DNA from: Takakia lepidozioides
Lineage: Eukaryota; Streptophyta; Takakiopsida; Takakiales; Takakiaceae
DNA length: 64,000 bases
Reading direction: 5' to 3'
Assembly (NCBI GenBank): GCA_030704615.1
Contig: CM060731.1
Span: forward strand, 36,146,001 to 36,210,000
The notes under the pieces are model-generated. The model had not been told where the DNA came from and did no database searches. It was given only the letters and a program-made list of their open reading frames with translations. The position numbers were made by a program, and so were the translations under genes. Each line of letters opens with the position of its first letter. Positions within the stretch are counted from its first letter, which is position 1. Positions 11,263 to 23,600 of the stretch are shown here, one piece after another.

Positions 11263-12600
11263 GGATTGATACTCACGTAATTCACTGAACCAAAACTACG
11301 CGCCGCGCAGGCTAGACAGAAAGCTCTTTCAATACATGCAAGTCTGACGAAGACGCTTCCTGGGGACTGGTCTTTTGTAGCAGGGTCAGGACTTGTGCTC
11401 AGCAGCTTAAGAGTACTGTTGCGGGAGGTCTACAAGTGCTTCGCCGGCACGGCAACATGCTAGCACAGGCTCCATGCCAGCAACGTACCAAACACGATTC
11501 TTTCTCATTGCTCCCAAAAACCATCGCTCCAATCCCACTTCCAACTGAAAGCACGCCCCACCTCCACACTTCGCCGACAGTTCACTACTTGAGGCTATCT
11601 CTCGCGAAAGGACACCGGAGCTCACACAAAGCGCATTCCGCAGGAATCCACGACGGTCCAGCAACCACAAGCAAACACAAGTTCAGCTCAAAAATCCAGA
11701 CAAACCAACAAACCGAAACGCTGGGACTCAGCTCTCCTATAATGCAGGATGTTCAACGGGCAAACCCGAGAGAGAAAGGACAAACAACTACGACCCCCAC
11801 AGTCCACCCTGCAACGGATATACACCCACTTTCCCCCACCCCAAATGCAGGAGAACTCAACAGTGAAAGTGCTAGCAACACATCTGTCAGACCCCAACAA
11901 GCATCATGCTCATTGCTGCTCCTCGCCTCATCCTTCCTGTAGAGATAGAGATACACCCCCCCAGCAGAAAGCGGAGAGAAGGAAGACGACCCGCAGCGGC
12001 CTGTCCCACCATCAATGCGCTCACTAAAAGCTTCCTACAGACAGCGCTGTGGCCTGGACCGGCTACTTACTGCCCACCCAACAGCAGCTGGTCTGCAGTT
12101 CAACTCCTCCCTGCCCTCTTCCAGATTTGCAGTGGGCATTGCCAGTCTCCACAACTACACTCTGTTTGGCATTGTCCAAGTCCTTAGAAGCCCAACTCCT
12201 ACACAGTAAACTCATAAATGTAGAGTTCTGATGGGACTTTGCACCACAAATGTGGCTCACACAGAGCAATAACTGTTGCACCTGTAGAGCACCCAAGCAA
12301 TCAATGATCCTTCAATGAGCCTGTCCTTCCGACCTCCTCACTTACCCTGATTTTGTCTTGGAGTAATGTAAGCCCTTCTGCTTACCTTCCTTCCCACTGG
12401 ATCTGCCAAACATGAAATCCAGTTCGCACGCTTCACCCAGATTTGACAAGCCTGGGCAGCCCCCCCAGCTGCCCAAACCCTCCGGGCATCAGTGAATCTC
12501 TTCATCATCAAGCACTTTGGTTACTTGCCTTATAGGCCTAAAACCCATTCATAGCTTGGCTTGTCTTTAGATCCCTCCCCCTCTCTCTCTCTTTCATTTC
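11263..12600. other. Upstream region of the LRR-RLK gene, no gene recognised
   Basis: This probably contains the LRR-RLK promoter and leader. A 168-codon open frame on the plus strand (11436-11942) has low-complexity composition and no recognisable domain, so I do not call it. Confidence 0.4.
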
Positions 12601-12609
12601 ATTTCTCTC

Positions 12610-12812
12610 TCAAACTCAAACTCTCACTGATGTCTTCCACTATGAGGATCAAAAATGCTTGGCAGCCTACCTGCACGAGGCCTTCACCCTTCGACATTCG
12701 CTAGAACATTAATTGTGGTTTCTGGACTTGTTCCTCTCTCATGTTTCCATTTTGTCCCATAAGCTCTATGAGCTTTCCGCGGACGTTATAAAGTACCATT
12801 TCATTTCATTTC
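12610..12812 (+). mobile_element. 5'-truncated LINE fragment, copy 1
   Basis: This is the last part of the LINE reading frame (LTDVFHYEDQKCLAAYLHEAF...) followed by its 3' UTR (CCGCGGACGTTATAAAG) and a (TTTCA)n-type tail. The same segment occurs inverted at 18248-19080 and 26675-27215. Severe 5' truncation is usual for non-LTR retrotransposons. Confidence 0.8.
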
Positions 12813-13864
12813 TCTCTCTCATTGGAAACAAGTGTCCTCACACTAGCAGCATCCGAATTCAACGCCAAATTACAGGAAAAACTGAAGATCTCGAGTTCGT
12901 AGAATCTCTGGGTGCAGAGCCACAGTCTCCCACAGATGATTGACAAGAAGACGAATGATGAACACAAGCGTCCAGACACTGTGGGCCCTGTCAGACTTTG
13001 CATGTATATAGCTGGACAGCAAACCATGCACACTTTTCCTTGTACCTCATTTCATCTCATCTTACTTTTGGGATGCATGAGAGTAGGTATGGGAGTGAAA
13101 GTAGCAGCTCATCTGGGTAGCTCAAGAATCCCAAGACTTTGCATTTGGGGAGGCATCTGTTCGGAGATGGAGCTCGGGATTCCACATGTATTGGGAGTAG
13201 CGTCGTTGATGCTGTCTTTGTTTGCTTTCCCTGTTCCTGTTCCTTTGCATGTTTGTTGATGTGAAACAATCATGTTTAACTTTGTAGTTAATGTTGTCCA
13301 GCTGCCATGGCTTAGTTGCCAACCAGACACAGCTTACTATAATCTTATCGTTAGTTAGCTGTAATCTCTCACCCACAACTATTAATTATGTAAAGAGGGC
13401 TTATTTCCCATGATCAATTATGAACAGTGGGTGACATAGTATAACAACGATCATCCGATCGTCGACATTAACTTAGAGACCAAACAATGGAAGAATTGTA
13501 TCCACGTTGTTGCGACTCAAATAATTGATCACACCCGGAACACAAGACTCAAGTTTGATTACAACTTGTAATGCAAAGATGGGTGTATTATGTATTTATG
13601 TATGGCTTGGATGTAGTAACATTTTCTGCACTTCTCCGTCAATTATTGAGTGGGAATGAGATTATTGCAGGCGGCAGTTTGTCAGACTTTACCCATAAGA
13701 ACAAATGCATGGAGTACATGCAAGGCTAGTAATTAGGGATAGGTTGTAAAAATCCCAAAGATCACTGCCTACTAAAAAGGCTTGAACTACTTCAAAACTC
13801 ATTGGTGCCAAGATTATATATTAGGCTCCACTCGGAGAGGACAGTAGGCGAAGTGACTAGTAGG

Positions 13865-14475
13865 GCCGGTTTACATGAGGGCCCGGGCCCAAGACCAAGA
13901 AAATGACATAGCTACCTACATGGCATGATTTATGGCGCCAAATTCTTGGGCCCAGCCCAACAAAAGGAACGCTCTTGGGATGGAGACCCAACTCTTCCCC
14001 TTGGGCCCAAGAAAACTAACATTAAATTATTAGTTCTTAAGCATATCACAGTCCTAGGATTGAAACATAGATGGGGTTGTAGGCAGGTGGATAGTCTGGA
14101 CACCCACCTCGCGGTAAGCACGCGACGCAACTTCTGCCACTTCATCAGCTTACCAGCTGGTTTGTTGCATCTTGAGTACAGGAATGGAAGGTGAAGGTTT
14201 GGCTGTGTGCTCCAGTTATCACTGAATATTATGCTTTCTTGCTGCTTCCATGGTTTAGGGATTCAACGTTTGTTAGAGACGACGTGAAGCAAAGAAAAGA
14301 GAAAAGAAGAGGGGGGAGAGTGGCTGATATGGGTGTCCGGCCTTAGGCTTGAGCCCAATAGGTTTACACGGAGAGGGCCCAACTTTTTAAATATTCTATT
14401 TTAATCAGTTCATTCAGCCCAATTGTGGGCCCAAAAGCGCTCATGATTTCTTGGGCCCGGGCCCTTAGTTACGCC
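13865..14475. mobile_element. Candidate MITE bounded by inverted AGGGCCCGGGCCCAAGA
   Basis: A 17-base motif at about 13879-13895 recurs inverted at about 14450-14466. The interior has several further GGGCCC/TGGGCC motifs and no open frame. The exact ends and a target duplication could not be fixed, so the boundaries are approximate. Confidence 0.5.
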
Positions 14476-15306
14476 TGCTTTGGCTGGATCTTCTTCTTCT
14501 AACCATTTGCGGAGCTTGCCTTAGGAAGGAGGCCAACAAATATTTGGACTTATGAATAGGTGGGAAATTAGAAAATAAAACTCTAACACAACTGCCATCT
14601 GTAGTCAGCAATGAGCATATGAATGAAAATTAAAAACTTCATCCAAAACTTCATCCAATATCTGTCAATTGTTGAATGGCTCCCTGGAAATTTCTCCAAC
14701 CTCAGACACTCCTGAACCCTTTGCCTTCTCAAGCCAGGGCCAATAAAGGGCAAGTTTGTGATAATCGGCTTTGCAATAAAAGAAGAAACAGTTGTTAGAC
14801 CTAGTAGGGTTCAACTCTTCAGCATGAAAGATTGTGAAAATAGTCTCACATTGTTGCCTTTGCGCCGTTCAGATGTCATCCACATTATGTTCGGCTCGAT
14901 AAATTCATAACATGGACTTTAGCATGAGGACATCTATCTTTTGCATGGTCTTAGGCTGGACAGTTCAACACATTTGGCAGAGACTTGGATGTTCTTCAAA
15001 ATCCATGGCAGAGACTTCTAAAAGAAAGAGAGAGTTTCAGGTTTTTGTGGTTTGAATGTATGCTGTGAACCTGTGAGGGGCAGTCCGAAAATAGCCCATC
15101 AAATAAATAGAACCTGAAGGCACATGCCTTTCAGAATGAAAGGTGGACCCTGTTTCTCAGTGGTGTAAGAGCTTTACTATCTATAACTAGGCTACGCTGG
15201 GCTCAGAAAAGCGACAGGGCAGAGCCAAAGCTGACTGTATGTCTGTATGTCTGGCATTCCCTGAACAAACATAAGTCCCTGGTATGCAACAATACACCGA
15301 AGTTAG

Positions 15307-15430
15307 GTAGCTCAAGCGGGAAAGAGGAGAACTTATGTATAAACTGATGTCTTTCCCACCAAGCAGAAGCCGTATGTTTGTGGCTTCTCTAATGAAAACC
15401 CACGGTTTGGATCCCAGCGAATGCAACCTC
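15307..15430 (+). repeat. tRNA-like SINE-type fragment
   Basis: The stretch TAGCTCAAGCGGG resembles an RNA polymerase III A box, and GGTTTGGATCC about 90 bases on resembles a B box. The spacing is too long for a tRNA and the arms do not pair into a cloverleaf by eye. A degenerate SINE head is the best reading. Confidence 0.35.
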
Positions 15431-16865
15431 TTGTGCAACAGGCCCTGGAGCAGTCTTTCCTTTCCTGCAGTTTATGAGGTGGAAGAAGAGCAGTCAGGGG
15501 TCAGTGGGGATATGATATACTCCTATGGTTCCGTCAGCACAATCCAACTGTCCATGTGGAGGACTCCATCGCCTGCCAGGAACCCTGTTTTAGCTGTTGT
15601 AACCTGTTTTTGTGGCAGAAGCCCTATAGGAGGAGTATTTGACAAACACTAACTTTCTCTGTGATGAGCTTGCTTGAAAGTATAGATGAGGAAGATGGAG
15701 GGGGAAGAATGGAGAGAGGTTTTGTTGCTTGTTGTTGTTGGCATCCCCTTCCTCAGAGGCAGGTGTCCTCTGGCCTTCCTTCTGTCATGGATTTGGCTGA
15801 GAAAGCCCAGGTGAAAAGAGTCTGATACTCCAAATGTGAACGTACTCAGTCCAAACGGTAGAGCAGCAGGTTGTAGAGGACAAATTGAAGATCACCTGGG
15901 AAGGAATGGAAAGTGGACAAATCCTGGAAATGTCCGCTTGTACAACTGACCTACATATGTTTCGGACTCTGAAAATGCTTTGTACCGAACAAACATAGAC
16001 ACACCTACTCCTGTTCGAGCTCTCGTCAAATGGGTATTACCTAGTGAAGGTACATCAATATTGTCAGACTGAAATAAACCGACCAAATCGCTCCCTGTGC
16101 AGCCGAGCCGACAATCCCCAATTTAGAGATCCGACATTTAAGCATACATCGCTGAGGAAGCAACCCACCACTATGAAATGAAGTAGACATCGTGTTTGTA
16201 AGTTACGAGGAGCTAGTGCGTTCTGCGAGGAAGACAGCATTCCAGCAACTCCCTAGCAACTCACCGTGACAAATTTTGTCTTGCTTCAGTAACTGCTGGT
16301 TGGAAGTCAGATTATGAACTGGCATCTCTCCTCTTGATGAAACAAACAGGTCTAAAAGTTATGTGATGAGAGCTCTTTCTTATGGACATTTTCGCCACGT
16401 TCTCCGGGAGCTATGAGTACATATTCTGACATGTCCAAATGCAAAATAAAGTTTGACAGCATGAAAACAAGAGCTTCTTCATAGCTACCTAAGCTTTGAT
16501 CTGAAAAACAGTCAGGTACGCTGGGATCCGAAGTGCCTTTCCCTGCAAAAGCTTAAGCTTTAAAACCGATAGGAAAACTCGGAAAGGTCTGTATCATTAT
16601 GCAGGTCCCCTAAGGTGCACGCAACTTCGGGCTCCGGCTCTATGGGCACAAGGCAAGCAAATTCTGATTAAGTTACTTGCAAAGAAATGGTCACGGTGTT
16701 CATTTCCATGGAAGGCAATTCATGGATGTCCTTCTGAGTTCACGGGGATCCTCGAGGATTTTGCAGTAGCGAAGTGCCTATGCACAACTTCAGCTGGATT
16801 CTAAGTTAAAAATTCATTGGTACACGAGCGAAGTATGCTCTTATTAATTACACCTACATGTGTAT

Positions 16866-16873
16866 ACTCTCTC

Positions 16874-16904
<31 letters not shown>

Positions 16905-16906
16905 AG
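16866..16906. repeat. (CT)n microsatellite
   Basis: An almost pure CT dinucleotide run of about 40 bases with one CCC interruption. No associated gene is recognised. Confidence 0.9.
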
Positions 16907-18247
16907 AGACCCACCACTTCTGAATGCACAGCAGCTGTTAATGGTCTTGAGGACGTCCACAAGCATATGAATTGTGTTCTCGAGCAGCTGCGCGCTATCA
17001 TGGTTACTTCGCGGAACAATACTATTTGCAGCACTGATTGTACAAACTTGAACGTCAGTTGGATTTGCTTCAGGCAGACCAGGTTGATGTTACCTAGGAT
17101 GCCAAGAAATGATAGTGTTGGGTATTACGATCAGTTTGCTGCCATAGCCTTTCTCCTTCAGATCCGGACTCAAGGAATCTGGGGGTTGATTAAAGTCAAT
17201 TCTCAACTGATGCTGGGTATGTGGCGCGGTCTAGTAGTAGTTGTACATGTGTGTTTGCGCTGAACAGTGTCCTCCGTAAACTTGGAGACTTAGAGAGCTC
17301 TAGCCAAACAAAGCTCTTCATAACTTTAGATTGAAGAAGAGTGAAGAAGTCTTCAGCTACTAGCTGACAACAACCTGTGTCTCAACGTTTTCCCGACATG
17401 GCTGGGCTGGAGGCTCTCCCCACAAGCTGTCCAGAGCTTTCACACATCATGGGTTGTACTCATTACAAGGCTTGGCAGGGCAAGCGAGTCAGGCACATAC
17501 ATATTTTCCAGAGTTCCTCTCCCGGCAAAGTTGCTCACAGCTTTCGTGCATGCTATCTGTCCTTGCCCCGTGGATCAGATCAGATAGTGTCAAAGGTATG
17601 CAATTACCATAGCTCCCTGATAGCTGGAGACTGTGGACTCTCCCCACACAGCATGCAAGCTTAGTAACTACAATCACTCCTCGCCACTACCCATGTATCA
17701 AAGACCAAGCATATATATAGGAAGGACATAAAATCTGCTCTAGCCCATAACCAGAATCTGATGAAGGTGGCAACTTGTGCCGTGAAAATGGGACATCCGA
17801 CCTTTTGCTCTCGATAGCCACCCATGTGCCGCGGCAAAGAAAGAGTCCGCCATTCCTTCCAATCCTCAACGTACGCACAACCCATACAGTAGAACTCCTT
17901 AGTCCTGCCTGAAGAAAAGTTCTTCAATCCACTACTTATATGTATCAAGGTGATGTCAGCAGGGTGAGTCCTCTATGTTGAGCACGCAATCCCACACAGG
18001 CACCTTGTCCCTGGAGCGAGCATCGATCTCAAAAATGGAGGATCGCTATTGATGTACCCCCATGGGCCCAGTGAGCCGTGTCCGCGGAGCACGGCTGTTT
18101 GGTTATCTTACTGTGGTTAGACAGCTTTGTCCACATTTTCAGTCATGGGATCCATATGCAGTGCATGTTAAGCCATCTGCAAAAGTAGTATTTCAGGTTT
18201 TCCATTTATAAAGCTTCATCTTGAGTGTTCCTCAACAGAAATGAAAC

Positions 18248-19080
18248 GAAATGGTGCCTTATAACGTCCGCGGAAAGCTCATAGAGCTTATGGGACAAAA
18301 TGGAAAGAAAAACATGAGAGAAATGAAATGAAATGAAATGGTGCTTTATAACGTCCGCGGAAAGCTAGTAGAGCTTATGGGACAAAATGGAAGAAAACAT
18401 GAGAGAGGAACAAATCCAGAAACCACAATTAATGTTCTAGCGATTGTCTAAGGGTGAAGGCCTCGTGTAGGTAGGCTGCCACGCATTTTTGATCCTCATA
18501 GTGAAAGACATCAGTGAGAGTTTGGGTTCCACTGAATAAACAGTGAAATCTCCCACGGATCTCGTAGTATAGAGGGCAGTAGAAGAAGTGTTCTTCAGTT
18601 TCAATTTCCTTGCTGCGCCCTATGCAAGCTGGACATAGGCGGTCCTCCCGTTGCAGGTTTTCCCATCTGCCAGTCTCTATCCGTAGGTTGTGGGAACCCA
18701 CCCTGAACCGCCCCAATGCCCTCAAGAGGGAAGGAGATAAGGGTGCTGAAAGGTAATTTGGTCTCAAGATTCTATCATCGCGGAGCACCAAGAATGTCTC
18801 TCGATAGAAGTGGAGCTTTGTCGTGAGATTGGGTAGCATCCGAGTTCTCTTGACATGTAATTCCATAAGCTCTCTCCGAATGAGTCTGTTGCGGTCATGT
18901 CTGGATGTGTGATGTCCACCTCATCTGGGTTCATTGGTAATAGGAAAGCAGTAGAAAGTCCGTTACGTTGAAATAAACTGTCCACTCGAGCATACCAGGA
19001 GTTCCTGAAACCTGCAGCTTTGAGCCTCATAGATGTTGTGAGGGCCCTTGCCACTAGCCATGAGAGAGAAAACAGGAAAC
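18248..19080 (-). mobile_element. 5'-truncated LINE fragment, copy 2, with duplicated 3' end
   Basis: On the minus strand the frame encodes the end of a non-LTR retrotransposon reverse-transcriptase ORF. It has a Cys/His cluster (RLCPAC ... EEHFFYCPLY) like the zinc-binding region after plant LINE reverse transcriptases, followed by FHYEDQKCVAAYLHEAFTLRQ. A frame change near 18865 separates an upstream piece (KAAGFRNSWYARVDSLF). The 3' UTR unit ending in (TTTCA)n is present twice in tandem (about 18248-18312 and 18325-18420). The copy is dead. Confidence 0.8.
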
Positions 19081-19615
19081 CAGAGATAGAGATAAGAACT
19101 ATTGTTCGACGGACAAAGGATAAGACGCAAAGAAGAGAGGAGGAAAAACAAAAGAACAACAGAACTTCAGGACGAAACCAAAACAAACATGAAAGAAAAC
19201 CCCAGGGAGGCAGAGCCAGAGTGCCTCATGCACGTAAGCTGCTGCGCAATTCCGCTTCTAATGGCTGAAGGCCTCTGGCCAGGGATATCTCCAAACGTGG
19301 GACAGGCCGCAGCAATTCTCGCACAGTTTCTTTCTTTGAAGGTTGAGATCCCTGTTGCTTTTTTACCTAGTCTTTGTTGAACAAATACAGACAGACACGG
19401 ATGCTACCAGCCATGGTTGACAGCTTTTGGGTATGTCCATCTTCGTTTACCTGGGCTGTCTTTCCATCAACATATTCTCACCGTCCCGGTGCCCCTGAGC
19501 CACCACATAATAGACAATCCAAAACGATCAACAAAAAATTTTGAGACAATTCTTTTGGTACACAATGTCTTTTGAGTTTCAAAGTAGAGTTGTCTGAGTA
19601 ACAAGCACCGGTGTC

Positions 19616-20387
19616 TCACAGCTTGCACAGCTGCGCCAGATTGTTGTTGTCACAGTTCAGCAGCACATCATTTCCCCCACAAGGCTGGCAGATGTACGTC
19701 TGCTTTCGTGGCAGTCACCATTCCTGTAATTATAAGTGAACTATGTGAGTGGGGGGACACGCATCAACTAGATTGGGTTTTATTACTTGCAAAGCAAACC
19801 CTCGGTTTCACTTTATACTGGCAAGCAAGTTGCAGGAGATGCACTCACATTGGTAAGTTGGAGAGGAGGCAGTTGAATCTCAGCTGTGTTGGTCTCTGGG
19901 CCGTCATTGCCTTGATGTCTAGACCTTGTGATAGCCTTTGAATAGTATGGGATGATCAGCTCAAAGACTTCCTGATACGCAAAGGAAAAATCAAGCATCA
20001 ATCAACCAGAAGGTACTGAGATCTTAAAATTGTTTTGGGCAGGGCGTCTATCACTTACCTTGTTAGGACCAACCCTGGTGCTGTTTTCTGCGGTTAAAAG
20101 CGGGCAAAACCAGTTCTTCTTCTCGCTCTCGATGACGTACATACTTGAAATATGCCTTAAGTTCATGTCAACTGCAAATACTTCCCCGCATGAAATCTGT
20201 CAGACAGTTTACAGGACCACGATTACAGGAATAATGATCGTGCACCAGCCTTATTTAGGTGACTAAGGAATTAATTGGGTGTTCACAACATGCCAATATC
20301 CTTTTAATGAAAATGCCATTGCAATCCACTCACGGTGCTGGGCAGTCCCACAAAGTGCACGATTTTAAGTTTGAGCTTGTTCCACAT
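19616..20387 (-). CDS. Unrecognised small protein gene, four exons
   Basis: I do not recognise this gene. Four exons, 20334-20387, 20059-20196, 19849-19971 and 19616-19699, join in phase 0 with good GT-AG sites. They give 132 codons plus TGA. The product reads MWNKLKLKIVHFVGLPST, then ISCGEVFAVDM..., EVFELIIPYYSKAI... and a Cys-containing C-terminus with TYICQPCGGNDVLLNC. The Cys pairs could bind metal, but spacing does not match a zinc finger I know. The start is tentative: an upstream exon is possible, since the frame continues a little 5' of the ATG before a stop. It lies just downstream (about 270 bp) of the coiled-coil gene stop at 20654 on the same strand, and could even be alternative terminal exons of a longer transcript. 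Confidence 0.5.
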
Positions 20388-20653
20388 CAGAACTGTCCTC
20401 TTTCTGTCAAGAAGCCTAGGCTAGGATTCCTCCATCATCCTTGAGGACCCCCTTAGCCATCAATGCTGGCAGGGGACACCCTGTTTCTAATCCTGCAAAA
20501 AGCACCAGACTCCAACTTTGCATGACCTACCAGTCGACCATCGATTGTTAAACGACTAGCCTAAGTGGCAGCACTGGATTACCTTTGGAAAAGAAATTAA
20601 ATTCCTCTGTGCTGAGAGGCCGCTGGAAACATGTGGCACAAGGCAGGGTCTTC

Positions 20654-23600
20654 CTAGTGTGCACTAAGATGAACTTTGCCTCTGTGACTGCGGGAAATCC
20701 GTTCATGTCGACCACTCCGTTCTTGGCAGGCATATTGTTCGTGGTAACTCCTCCGTTCATGGTGACCGTTGCGTTCCACGGGTTTCCTGCGCTCTAGGTG
20801 ATTGTCCAGCTCAAACCGTCTTCGACGTTCCTGGTGACTATCCTGCTCAACGTGTTTTAGGGCTTCCATGTGTTTCCTGCGCTCTAGGTGATTCTCCAGT
20901 TCAAACTGTCTTCGATGCTCCTGGTGACTATCCTGCTCTATGTGTTTGAGGGCTTCCATGTGTTTCCTGCGCGCTAGGTGATTGTCCAGTTCAAACTGTC
21001 TTCGGTGCTCCTGGTGACTATCCTGCTCAGCATGTTTGCGGACCTCAAAGTGACTGTCCTGCTCAGGCTGTTTGCAACGCTCCAGATGAATGTCAGCTTC
21101 TTCAATGTGCGGTTTACCATGCCAATCCTGCTGCGTGATTTTCTGTGGACCGGCACACAGCATTATTGTCCCACACCCTTGACTCCACAAGAATGCAAGG
21201 GAAATTCTAGATAGAAATTCTAGTCAAGAGCTACTCTCCAACCTTACAACCTCAGGTGAGGGGAGTTCATTACTAGATGAGATGAGGTACCCTACCTCCG
21301 CATGATGAATCTCTTTGGCTTCTTCCAGCAATTTCATTCGTCTAGTCAAGGCAGCTCTCATCAGCTCCTCAGTCTTCCTCCAACATTTTTCTCGTTTGAG
21401 TATCTCATCTGTCATCATGGCATATTTTTCCTTTTTAACCAGAATGATCCTGTCCTCGGTGAATGTGGGGATGTGCTTAGTTAGTAGCCTGAGCAACCCA
21501 CAATCACTCCCCAGTTCTTGCTATTGAATCAGCAACTCATCCATTATCTCTGGAAATGGCTTCTCCAATCAGTTGTCTCTCAGGACACCATATGGATGTG
21601 ACATTTGGGCCAGGGCTCTATCTTGAGGAAGACAATGGAGTCCTTTCTGGCCAAAATTATGCATGGAGCACAACATCAGCCTAGTAGAGTTAGATACAGT
21701 CGCACTGGAGTTAGGCCTTTATCACGACCATAGTTTCCAACATAGGCCCAAATTGCTGCCCGACAAATGGCTGCCACCAAGAGAGCTTCGAACTTCCCAG
21801 AAATTAGCCCACAGACAGTCACAAACGTGCTGGTTCAGCGAAGCCCAAATGACTAAATAGACTTTCTCTCTCAGCTCAATGTGTAATTTACTCTTGTTGA
21901 GACTGGAGGGCTTCAGGAAACATAACGCAATGCCTGGTCGCAACAAGGGTCAAAACAAACCTTGAATAGAGTTCAGAGTGGTGTTATCAGCATCAGAGGA
22001 GGACACAGGGTTCTGAGCAGGAGGAGAGGGCGGTGGAGGTGGAGACGCATGGACTGGGGTAGGACTACTTGGAGGTGGCGGCTGCTGTGGTTCTATATTT
22101 GGAGTTTCTACTTCAACGATCTGCACATTGCCCAGGCATGCCAAACTCAGGGACCACAATCTTCATTCAGTGAGGTTAGATATCCTGCTTTCCCTTGCTC
22201 AAGCTGGTGTTTCAAGATCTGCATTGCTTTAGACATCAAGATTGTTAAATTTGAATCTCAAGTCAACAACATACAGTGCAGCCTAGACCAGCCACTTACT
22301 AGGTACATGACGACAATTAGACAAGGCTTCAGCATTCATCCGTCAGACCAATGCAAGACGTGGCCTGAACAAATGTAGTTCTCAATTCCATACCAGTGTC
22401 TATCTATAAGAGTGGGATGTATACTCGCTGTTTCTTAGCAAATGTCACCAAATTGCGCAAGAATTGCACACAAGTTGTATGGCTGCTCTATATTGAGGGA
22501 GCCTCACCCTTCACATTTTTAGCCCTAGAGTCTCTGAGGTTTGTACAACTTGAAGAGTTCAGGAAGAGCTTACCTTCACTTTTTCGAAGTTCGCATGATA
22601 AACACTGGCAGTTGACTGCTGTTCTGATTCCACACTGCCTAGGATTGCATCGTCAACTCCAAGATCTGAAACTATAGGACGTGGAAAGGCTCAGTTCCAG
22701 TCAGACAAAGTATCACCTCTCCACAAACTGACAAACTGAAGGCATGGTAATAGGCTGACATGCCAAGCCTTTGCAAATGATGGCCCTGAAACCAATGGCT
22801 TATTGATTGGCCATGGGGTAAGCAACATTTTTCTCCACTGTAGCGGCAAAACCCCTTAAGCGACGAACTAACAACTCAAAAAGATTGCACTACATAGGCT
22901 TAACCTCAAAGTTGTGTGGTTGGTTCAAAAGTAGAGGATTTCACTGGGCTTTGTCTTGTTCAGCTTGAGGGATACATAGCTACTATAGACTATAGAATGA
23001 ACTAAAACAAAGGAGAAACATGTACTATACTACTTACCTTCACCAACAGACCCACTCTGAGAAAGTTCATAAGGTAACACCTCGACCGGAGGTGTGGAAC
23101 CATCCGAAACTGATACACCCCTGTGTCCAAGCATGATATCCCCCACACCAACGCCAATTAGCTTCCCAGTTGCACTCCTCTCAGCAGCTTGGCTGCTCCA
23201 GTGCATAAGGAAGCCCGCTAAAAGGTGAAATTTGAGAGTCAATCATTCTGTTCTTTAAGCTATCCTTATTGCTGAGCAGTCAGGACTATCTGGCACCACT
23301 TGGATATGTAACCCATAGTCATTCTACTGAGCATCATGCTACAGGATTTCTTACAATACCAGGAGCACTTTAACAGTCATATCTTTTCGGCTACCTTTAT
23401 GGCAGAATGGCGGTCTAATTATCAATCAAGTTTCAGCAGTTGATGAAGAGCTCCTTTTTCGGCCACTAGTAAAAGCCTGGAGGGTCTATGAAATGAAACA
23501 GAAAGGGGCACTCTTTTCACTTAAGATAGACTACTATTGCTCTATCCAAGGAGCCTATGGGTATCTTCCATCACAAGGAACAGATCTGTGGAGTGACGAG

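Larger units (their letters stand above)
12813..18247. other. Long intergenic stretch, no protein gene supported
   Basis: I see no supported protein gene in about 5.4 kb. It contains an inverted GGGCCC-rich repeat pair (13865-14475), a tRNA-like SINE piece (about 15307-15430) and a (CT)n microsatellite (about 16866-16906). Open frames of up to 148 codons exist, but they have no recognisable content and no splice-consistent neighbours. Confidence 0.4.

Noticed and set aside
11436-11942. 168-codon open frame upstream of the LRR-RLK gene
   Set aside because: It overlaps open frames in several phases, has no domain and no splice partners, and lies in the likely promoter/leader.
22180-22237. Extra exon (ILKHQLEQGKAGYLTSLNED-like) of the coiled-coil gene
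   Set aside because: It has a good acceptor but no usable donor in the right phase, and the frame closes exactly without it.
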